Of a DNA stretch of 22,092 nt, positions 16,301-22,092 are shown piece after piece. Made by a program: the position numbers and the translations under genes. The DNA comes from an uncultured Bacteroidales bacterium. GTDB lineage: Bacteria > Bacteroidota > Bacteroidia > Bacteroidales > Bacteroidaceae. Numbering within the stretch: position 1 is the first letter of the stretch; the number at the start of each line of letters is the position of its first letter. The notes beneath the pieces were generated by a model, which ran no database searches, was not told the origin of the DNA, and worked only from the letters and a program-made list of their open reading frames with translations. The stretch spans positions 1 to 22,092 of the forward strand of contig CALCYA010000099.1 of NCBI GenBank assembly GCA_937906165.1, given 5' to 3'.

Positions 16301-16346
16301 TTTTTCCGTCGTTTTTCATTAATTTTTAAAAAATTACCCCTTGTTG

Positions 16347-16378
16347 CTTGTTGCTGATTTTAATATTTGTTATATTTG
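16347..16378 (+). promoter_or_regulatory. Promoter of the glycogen operon
   Basis: CTTG (16347-16350, consensus TTTG) and TATATTTG (16371-16378, a perfect -7) are spaced by 20 bases. The predicted start near 16384 gives a leader of about 39 bases. Confidence 0.75.
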
Positions 16379-16422
16379 GGGGGTTATAGAACTTTATTTT
16401 TTAATACATAAATTCGTACGAG

Positions 16423-18375
16423 ATGAGTTATTTGCGATTCGAAAAAACGCTGATGACGAACTTGGAAGAGTCGTTGCAAAAGGAGATTCTGAGAACTAAC
16501 CGCTCGGGTGCTTACCACTGCTCTACAATTGTAGACTGTAACACACGTAAGTATCATGGTCTGTTGGTTGTCCCCATCCCCGAACTCGATGACGAGAACC
16601 ACGTGTTGCTGTCGTCGCTCGATGAGACTGTAGTGTTGCACGGTGCGGAGTTCAACTTGGGTCTGCACAAGTATAATGGTGACAACTTCAGCCCTCGAGG
16701 CAACAAGTACATTCGCGAGTTTGTCTGGGAGCGCGTGCCGACCACAATCTACAATGTGGGTGGCGTTTGGCTTAAGAAAGAGAAAGCCTTTGTACATCAC
16801 GAGAACAGAATCCTTATTCGTTACACCCTCTTGAAGGCGAACACGGCAGTTACTTTGCGTCTGCGTCCGTTCTGTGCATTCCGCAGCGTGCGTGAGTACA
16901 CACACGAGAACAATATCGCCGATCGCAGCTACAAGGAGGTTGAGAACGGTATCAGCATGCGCATGTATGCCGACTACCCCGACCTTTACATGCAGCTCAA
17001 CAAGAAAAACGAGTTCGTTTACCGTCCCGACTGGTACCGTGGCATAGAGTATGTCAAGGAGCTTGAACGCGGTTACGATTTCAACGAGGACTTGTACGTT
17101 CCCGGTTATTTCGAGGTAAAGATGAAGGCGGGCGAGAGCATTGTCTTCTCGGGTGGTGTTTCACCTATCACCTCACGCACAATGAAGGCTGCCTTTGAAC
17201 ATGAGGAGGAGATCCGCTTCTTGCGTGATGACTTCATGAACTGTATGAAGTGTGCCGGTAACCAGTTCTTCAACGTGCAGGGCAAGCACACGTACATCCT
17301 TGCCGGTTATCCCTGGTTCAAGTGCCGTGCACGTGACCTGTTCGTTTCATTGCCTGGTCTTACACTCTCACAGGGTAATGTCGAGGAGTATGAGCGCGTG
17401 ATGAAGACTGCACGCATTGCCATCGATGACTTCATCAATGACAAGGAGAGCGAGTGCAAGATTTATGAGATGGAGCATCCCGATGTCCTCCTGTGGGCTA
17501 TATGGGCAATCCAGCAGTATGCCAAGGAGTGCAGTATCGAGGCTTGCCGCGACCAGTATGCCGACCTGCTGATGCGTATATATGATTTCATACGCAACAA
17601 CAGACACAGCAATCTGCGTGTCGCACCTAACGGCTTGCTCGCTACTTATGGACGCGACAAGGCGGTTACATGGATGAACTCTACAGCCAACGGTCGTCCG
17701 GTTGTTCCACGTACAGGTTATGTGGTCGAAATCAATGCATTGTGGTACAACGCCCTCAAGTTCATTGAGGAGATGGCTGTGCTCACAAACAACGAGGATG
17801 TGAAGAACTCGCTCCAGCGCCTTATCCCTCTTGCAGGCAAGGCATTCACCGAGGTGTTCCTCAACGAGCACGGTTATCTGTACGACTATGTGGACGGTGA
17901 CTATGTTGACTGGAGCGTACGTCCCAACATGATTTTCGCTGTTGCCCTCGACTACTCTCCGCTTGACTCGAAGCAGAAGAAGAAAGTTCTTGACACAGTG
18001 ACCAAGGAGTTGCTGACTCCACGCGGTTTGCGTTCACTCTCTCCAAAGAGCGTGGGCTACAACCCCAACTATGTAGGTCCACAGATACAGCGCGACTATG
18101 CATATCATCAGGGAACAGCTTGGCCTTGGTTGGGTGGCTTCTATTACGAGGCATACCTCAAGATCTACAAGATGAGCGGCGTATCGTTCGTTCAGCGCCA
18201 GATGATTGGCTATGAGGATGAGATTGTACAGCACTGTGTGGGTTCAATCCCCGAGGTGTTCGACGGTAACCCGCCATTCAAGGGACGCGGTGCAGTGGCA
18301 TTCGCAATGAACGTGGCGGCTATCCTCAGGACAAGCCAGATACTAAAACAGTACGAATCTAAAATGGAGGGATAA
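16423..18375 (+). CDS. Glycogen debranching enzyme, GH133 amylo-alpha-1,6-glucosidase
   Basis: A 650-residue cytosolic enzyme of the bacterial/archaeal GDE type, which hydrolyses alpha-1,6 branch stubs in glycogen. The N-terminal beta-rich domain (about 15-235) opens with TNRSGAYHCSTIVDCNTRKYHGLLV, here split as TNRSGAYHCST (25-35) and NTRKYHGLLV (39-48). The C-terminal (alpha/alpha)6 domain (about 275-645) has AGYPWFKCRARDLFVSLPG (D305, the usual WGRD position), TWMNSTANGRPVVPRTGY (416-433), VEINALWYNAL and YHQGTAWPWLGGFYYEAY. At the usual TWMD motif this protein reads TWMN (N419). No signal peptide is present. It leads the operon; the synthase begins 3 bases after its stop and uses a GGAGG inside the end of this gene as ribosome-binding site. 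Confidence 0.92.
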   Translation: MSYLRFEKTLMTNLEESLQKEILRTNRSGAYHCSTIVDCNTRKYHGLLVVPIPELDDENHVLLSSLDETVVLHGAEFNLGLHKYNGDNFSPRGNKYIREFVWERVPTTIYNVGGVWLKKEKAFVHHENRILIRYTLLKANTAVTLRLRPFCAFRSVREYTHENNIADRSYKEVENGISMRMYADYPDLYMQLNKKNEFVYRPDWYRGIEYVKELERGYDFNEDLYVPGYFEVKMKAGESIVFSGGVSPITSRTMKAAFEHEEEIRFLRDDFMNCMKCAGNQFFNVQGKHTYILAGYPWFKCRARDLFVSLPGLTLSQGNVEEYERVMKTARIAIDDFINDKESECKIYEMEHPDVLLWAIWAIQQYAKECSIEACRDQYADLLMRIYDFIRNNRHSNLRVAPNGLLATYGRDKAVTWMNSTANGRPVVPRTGYVVEINALWYNALKFIEEMAVLTNNEDVKNSLQRLIPLAGKAFTEVFLNEHGYLYDYVDGDYVDWSVRPNMIFAVALDYSPLDSKQKKKVLDTVTKELLTPRGLRSLSPKSVGYNPNYVGPQIQRDYAYHQGTAWPWLGGFYYEAYLKIYKMSGVSFVQRQMIGYEDEIVQHCVGSIPEVFDGNPPFKGRGAVAFAMNVAAILRTSQILKQYESKMEG

Positions 18376-18378
18376 GAT

Positions 18379-19641
18379 ATGAAAGTATTAATGTTCGGTT
18401 GGGAGTTTCCTCCTCATATTTCAGGAGGACTCGGCACTGCAAGTTACGGACTTACTAAAGGCTTCGTTCAGCAGGGCGATGTGGAGATTAAGTTTTGTAT
18501 CCCCAAACCATACGGCGACGAGGATAACAGCTTCCTTAGAATAGTTGCTATGAACTCTGTGCCCATCGTGTGGAAAGACGTCAACCATGACTATGTAAAC
18601 TCACGCATCGGCAACGTGATGACTCCCGAGGAGTACTACCGTTACAGAGAGCACATCTACAGCGACTTCAGCTACATGAATACCAACGACCTGGGTTGTA
18701 TGGAGTTCGCAGGAGGTTATCCCGACAATCTTCACGATGAGATCAACAACTACTCGATTATAGCAGGCGTCGTGGCACGTACCGAGGAGTTCGACATCAT
18801 CCACTCTCACGACTGGTTGACATACCCCGCAGGTATCCACGCAAAGCAGGTGTCGGGCAAGAAGCTCGTTATCCACGTGCATGCTACCGACTTCGACCGT
18901 AGCCGCGGTAACGTCAACCCTACTGTCTATGCAATCGAGAAGAACGGTATGGATCACGCCGACCACATCTTCTGTGTGAGCGAGCTGACACGCCAGACCG
19001 TCATCCACAAGTACCACCAGAATCCTGAAAAGGTTTCTACACTGCACAATGCGGTTACTCCGCTGTCACAGGATATCCTTGACATCGTTCCCAAGAAGAT
19101 ACCGGGCGAGAAAGTCGTTACTTTCCTTGGCCGTATCACAATGCAGAAGGGTCCCGAGTACTTCGTTGAGGCTGCAGCGCAGGTTCTCAAGAAGACAAAG
19201 AATATCCGTTTCTGTATGGCTGGTAGCGGTGACATGATGAACGACATGATACGTCTTGTTGCACAGCGCGGTATCTCCGACCGCTTCCACTTCCCGGGCT
19301 TCATGCGTGGCCGTCAGGTTTACGAGTGCCTCAAGGCAAGTGATGTGTACATCATGCCTTCGGTAAGTGAGCCGTTCGGTATCTCTCCGCTTGAGGCTAT
19401 GCAGTGCGACGTGCCTTCAATCATCTCAAAGCAGTCAGGTTGTGCCGAGATTCTCGACAAGTGTATCAAGACCGACTATTGGGATATCAGCGCAATGGCC
19501 GATGCTATCTACTCAATCTGTAACAACGAGGCTCTCTATGAATACCTCAAGGTTGAGGGCCGCAAGGAGGTTGACAGTATAACATGGGAGGATGTTGCAT
19601 TGAGACTGCGTAAAATGTATGAAAAAGTATTGGGTTGGTAA
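18379..19641 (+). CDS. GT4-family glycogen/alpha-glucan synthase
   Basis: A 420-residue GT-B retaining glycosyltransferase. The N-terminal donor/acceptor loop EFPPHISGGLGTASYGL (9-25) is like that of glycogen synthases. IIHSHDWLTYPAGI and HVHATDFDR fill the first Rossmann domain, FLGRITMQKGPEYFVEA begins the second, and the E-x7-E pair is EPFGISPLE (E331 and E339). It resembles the archaeal and Bacteroidetes GT4 glycogen synthases rather than GT5 GlgA. The operon partners, a debranching enzyme and a GH57 protein, fix the pathway as intracellular glycogen turnover. The donor (UDP- or ADP-glucose) cannot be told, and no glgC or galU is in the window. Its ribosome-binding site GGAGGG lies in the end of the debranching gene, so the two are probably coupled. 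Confidence 0.88.
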   Translation: MKVLMFGWEFPPHISGGLGTASYGLTKGFVQQGDVEIKFCIPKPYGDEDNSFLRIVAMNSVPIVWKDVNHDYVNSRIGNVMTPEEYYRYREHIYSDFSYMNTNDLGCMEFAGGYPDNLHDEINNYSIIAGVVARTEEFDIIHSHDWLTYPAGIHAKQVSGKKLVIHVHATDFDRSRGNVNPTVYAIEKNGMDHADHIFCVSELTRQTVIHKYHQNPEKVSTLHNAVTPLSQDILDIVPKKIPGEKVVTFLGRITMQKGPEYFVEAAAQVLKKTKNIRFCMAGSGDMMNDMIRLVAQRGISDRFHFPGFMRGRQVYECLKASDVYIMPSVSEPFGISPLEAMQCDVPSIISKQSGCAEILDKCIKTDYWDISAMADAIYSICNNEALYEYLKVEGRKEVDSITWEDVALRLRKMYEKVLGW

Positions 19642-19662
19642 TAATTAAAATAAAGAAATAAT

Positions 19663-21045
19663 ATGAAAACAATTTGTTTCTATTTCGAGTTGCATCAGAT
19701 CAGACAGTTGAAGCGCTATCGTTTCTTCGATATCGGTAGTGACCACTACTACTATGATGACTATGCAAACGAGAGTATGACTATCGAACTTGCCGAGAAG
19801 TCATATGTCCCTGCTCTCCAGACTATGCTTGAGATGATCAAGGAGAGCAACGGTGCATTCAAGGTGGCATTTTCAGTATCAGGCGTAGGCCTCGAGATGC
19901 TTGAGCTCTATGCTCCACAGGTAATCGAGTTGCTCCACGAGATCAACAAGACAGGCAGTTGCGAGTTCCTCTGCGAGCCTTATTCACACGGTCTCTCTTC
20001 ATTGGCATCAAAAGAGGTGTTCATGGAGGAGGTTATGCGTCAGAACCGCAAGATCAAGGAGCTCTTCGGCAAAAAACCGAAGGTGTTGCGCAACTCAGGT
20101 CTCATCTATTCAGACGAGATTGGTGAGATGGCATCACAGATGGGCTTCAAGGGTATGCTTTCAGAGGGTGCAAAGCACATTCTCGCATGGAAGAGCCCTC
20201 ACTTCGTATACAACTGCGCACTTGCTTCTAACCTGAAGCTGTTGCTCCGTGACTACAAGCTGTCAGACGATATTTCACTCCGTTTCTCTAACCCTGAGTG
20301 GAGCGAGTATCCTCTCTTTGCCGAGACATACATCGATTGGATTTCACAGTTCCCCGAGGAGGAGAATGTCATCAACATCTTCATGAACCTCTCGGCTATC
20401 GGTATGGCACAGCCTCTGTCATCACACATCCTTGACTTCCTTAAGGCTCTTCCTGCCTGTGCAGCTGCCAAGGGTATGATTTTCGCTACTCCATCAGAGG
20501 TTATCGACAACCACAAGTCAGTAGGTCCACTTGAGGTACCTTATCCACTCTCTTGGATGGACGAGGAGCGCGACGCAAGTTCATGGTTGGGTAACACCTT
20601 GCAGCGTGAGGCTTTCAACAAGCTCTACAGCGTTGCTGACCGTATCATGCTCACCGATGATAAGAAGCTCAAGCAGGATTTCGACTACCTGCAGGCTGCC
20701 GAGAACCTCCGCTTTATGACAACAAAGCAGAACGGTATCATCACTGAGCGTTGCATCTACGAGTCTCCATACGACGCATTCACCAACTATATGAACATCC
20801 TGGGTGACTTCCTCGCACGTGTACGTGCTCAGTATCCTGATATGGATAATGAGGAGCTCGGTGCTTTGCAGCAGGTGATTGACAACCAGGAGGTTGAGAT
20901 CGTACAGCTGGAGGCTGAGGTTGAGCAGCTCAAGACTAAGCTCGCGACAAAGGAGAAGAAGGCTGCCAAGAAGGCTGTCGAGGAGGCTCCTGTTGCTGAG
21001 GAGAAGCCAAAGAGAAAGTGCGTTCGCAAGCCAAAGGCTGAGTAA
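19663..21045 (+). CDS. GH57 alpha-amylase-like protein, apparently without catalytic residues
   Basis: A 460-residue protein of the GH57 alpha-amylase group by its blocks and its place in a glycogen operon. Visible regions are block I with HQ (11-12), block III LRNSGLIYSDEIG (142-154), block IV INIFMNLSAIGMAQ (237-250) and block V WLGNTLQREAFNKLYS (308-323). In active relatives block III reads about NTELIY with Glu as nucleophile, and block IV about MDYETFGEH with Asp as acid. Here those positions are G146 and N242, so both appear lost. The domain ends near 390. Residues 396-432 form a coiled coil with heptad-like Leu/Val/Ile, followed by a Lys/Ala/Glu tail ending KPKRKCVRKPKAE. No signal peptide is present. 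A glycogen-binding, scaffolding or regulatory role is my inference; an enzyme with rearranged chemistry is not excluded. Confidence 0.85.
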   Translation: MKTICFYFELHQIRQLKRYRFFDIGSDHYYYDDYANESMTIELAEKSYVPALQTMLEMIKESNGAFKVAFSVSGVGLEMLELYAPQVIELLHEINKTGSCEFLCEPYSHGLSSLASKEVFMEEVMRQNRKIKELFGKKPKVLRNSGLIYSDEIGEMASQMGFKGMLSEGAKHILAWKSPHFVYNCALASNLKLLLRDYKLSDDISLRFSNPEWSEYPLFAETYIDWISQFPEEENVINIFMNLSAIGMAQPLSSHILDFLKALPACAAAKGMIFATPSEVIDNHKSVGPLEVPYPLSWMDEERDASSWLGNTLQREAFNKLYSVADRIMLTDDKKLKQDFDYLQAAENLRFMTTKQNGIITERCIYESPYDAFTNYMNILGDFLARVRAQYPDMDNEELGALQQVIDNQEVEIVQLEAEVEQLKTKLATKEKKAAKKAVEEAPVAEEKPKRKCVRKPKAE

Positions 21046-21063
21046 TAAGCACACTCGATAATG

Positions 21064-21100
21064 AAAACAGCAGTGACCGCAAGGTTGCTGCTGTTTTTTT
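21064..21100 (+). terminator. Strong terminator of the glycogen operon
   Basis: A long stem, AAAACAGCAG pairing with CTGCTGTTTT, continues inward through two G-T wobbles and ACC/GGT to a GCAA (GNRA) tetraloop, followed by a T-run to 21100. It lies 18 bases past the GH57 stop. Confidence 0.93.
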
Positions 21101-21111
21101 GTGGGTGGGAA

Positions 21112-21140
21112 TAACGTTTAACGATGAACGATTAACGATG
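21112..21140. repeat. Short AACG-type direct repeats
   Basis: AACG recurs five times in 29 bases as AACGTTT, AACGATG, AACGATT and AACGATG variants. It is the low-complexity motif often seen in Bacteroidetes intergenic repeats. No function is visible. Confidence 0.45.
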
Positions 21141-21256
21141 TTTGTGGGAATTTCCGGTTTTTCTGTTTGAAAAGGCACTTTGTCGATGACTGTAATGAGG
21201 AGAGAGCTCTCGTCGCTGCATTCTGTCGGGATGGTAATCCGGTGATTTTGCGTACT

Positions 21257-21292
21257 TGTCATGCTGGAGCAAAGCGAAGCATCTCAAAAACG
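21257..21292. repeat. Fragment of a GTCATGCTG...GAAGCATCTC interspersed repeat
   Basis: GTCATGCTGGAGCAAAGCGAAGCATCTC resembles, with small changes, a dispersed intergenic repeat known in many bacteria (GTCATGCTGAGCGAAG-type, here split as GTCATGCTGGAG and GCGAAGCATCTC). Only one copy is in the window. The assignment rests on memory of the motif. Confidence 0.45.
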
Positions 21293-21362
21293 CGGAATTT
21301 GTTATATCGGACTTACGTTAATATGGGTGGTGCAAAACATCTTAAAGTGCTCCCTTAATAAT

Positions 21363-21986
21363 CTCCTCCACCGCAAGCGGTCCCCCTCCTCTTACTAAAG
21401 CAAGAGGAGGACTATGAGTATGTATTTAATATTTTAAAAATAAAGGACTTGAGTCCTCCTCTGTTCATAGAGGAGGTGGCACAAGCGAAGTGCAGTGACG
21501 GAGGAGTCTTTCAAGAAACCCTCCCAAAAGGGTTAGTAGATAAAGCAAACAATCATCAATCTCCTCCACCGCAAGCGGTCCCCCTCCTCTTACAAAAGCA
21601 AGAGGAGGACTATGAGCATGTATTTAATATTTTAAAAATAAAAGACTTGAGTCCTCCTCTGTTCATAGAGGAGGTGGCACAAGCGAAGCGCCGTGACGGA
21701 GGAGTCTTTCAAGAAACCCTCCCCAAAGGGTTAGTAGATAGAGCAAACAATCATCAATCTCCTCCGCCGCAAGCGGTCCCCCTCCTCTTACTAAAGCAAG
21801 AGGAGGACTATGAGCATGTATTTAATATTTTAAAAATAAAAGAGTTGAGTCCTCCTCTGTTCATAGAGGAGGTGGCACAAGCGAAGCGCAGTGACGGAGG
21901 AGTCTTTCAAGAAGCCCTCCCAAAAGGGTTAGTAGATAAAGCAAACAATTATCAATCTCCTCCACCGCAAGCGGTCCCAATCCTCT
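21363..21986. repeat. 198-bp tandem repeat, three full copies and a partial fourth
   Basis: Units start with CTCCTCC at 21363, 21561, 21759 and 21957, a constant 198-bp period. The fourth unit keeps about 22 identical bases and then fades by about 21986. Copies differ by only a few substitutions, for example at 21496-21504 and its counterparts, with no indels. Each unit holds several hairpins: CCGC-AA-GCGG, CCTCCTCTT/AAGAGGAGG, CCTCCTCT/AGAGGAGG and AACCCT/AGGGTT. There is also a wider 11-bp inverted repeat, AGAGGAGGACT with AGTCCTCCTCT. One frame is open for 181 codons because 198 is a multiple of three, but it has no in-frame ATG and is not taken as a gene. Confidence 0.95.
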
Positions 21987-22046
21987 ATTATTAAACGTGA
22001 GTTCGAAATAAGAATTTATACTAAAATTTAGCGTATTTTGTCATTC

Positions 22047-22054
22047 TATATTTG
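22047..22054 (+). promoter_or_regulatory. Possible promoter firing out of the right edge
   Basis: TATATTTG is a perfect -7 match. The -33 position has only A+T-rich sequence (TTTAG at 22027-22031 is too close). Transcription would start near 22060 and serve a gene beyond the window. No start codon with a credible frame is seen before 22092. Confidence 0.45.
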
Positions 22055-22092
22055 CACAGTCATTGACTCGTTTTGCTTTTCGCAACCCAAAC

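Noticed and set aside
21363..21986. CRISPR-like or satellite array
   Set aside because: Units are contiguous 198-bp copies without short repeats alternating with unique spacers, and no cas gene is nearby. It is a simple tandem array.
21449..21994. 181-codon open frame through the 198-bp repeats, with a repeating PPLFIEEVAQAK-type peptide
   Set aside because: It is open because the period is a multiple of three. The only start is a TTG inside the repeat, no in-frame ATG exists, an in-frame stop sits at the left boundary of the first unit, and substitutions between copies (Cys/Arg, Ser/Arg, Leu/Gln) are not mainly synonymous. Treated as non-coding repeat.

Overview
The window looks like chromosomal DNA of a Bacteroidales bacterium, most like a Prevotella- or Paraprevotella-type gut or oral anaerobe. 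The reasons are Bacteroidetes-type promoters (TAnnTTTG at -7, with TTTG or TTG about 20 bases upstream), A-rich rather than Shine-Dalgarno leaders, families largely confined to Bacteroidetes (DUF5723-like and DUF5686-like outer-membrane proteins), a type IX secretion (T9SS) sorting tail on a secreted glycosidase, and the Bacteroidetes glycogen gene trio. No phage, IS element, CRISPR array or plasmid gene was seen. Genus and species cannot be fixed from this sequence alone.

Layout. At 110-1835 (minus strand) is a two-gene operon, threonine ammonia-lyase followed by the imine deaminase RidA, closed by a hairpin. At 2003-5507 (plus) a promoter drives a large lipoprotein and a DUF5723-like outer-membrane protein, which converge through a shared bidirectional terminator on a DUF1508/YegP protein (minus). 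At 5860-6333 is a structured non-coding stretch with tRNA-Arg(UCU), its promoter and its terminator, followed by a Crp/Fnr-family regulator (minus). At 7375-11228 is a 1268-residue multidomain GH85 endo-beta-N-acetylglucosaminidase with a T9SS-type tail and its own terminator. At 11329-14073 is a tightly overlapping operon, miaA, a lipid kinase and kdsA, followed by a DUF5686-like outer-membrane protein (14177-16300). At 16347-21100 is a glycogen/alpha-glucan operon: GH133 debranching enzyme, GT4 glucan synthase and a GH57 alpha-amylase-like protein, ending in a strong terminator. At 21101-22092 no credible gene is seen; the stretch holds interspersed repeat fragments, a 198-bp tandem repeat in about 3.1 copies, and a promoter firing out of the right edge.

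How the genes work together. IlvA releases reactive enamine/imine intermediates that RidA hydrolyses. KdsA makes the KDO-8-phosphate needed for lipopolysaccharide, and the lipid kinase beside it also points to envelope lipid chemistry. The GH85 protein would cut N-glycans from host glycoproteins at the cell surface. The last operon makes and trims intracellular glycogen.

The points most worth a second look are the GH57 protein, which seems to have lost both catalytic residues and gained a coiled-coil plus basic tail; the 198-bp hairpin-rich tandem repeat, whose period is an exact multiple of three but which has no usable start codon; and the duplicated 3' end of tRNA-Arg, which resembles an integration-site scar.
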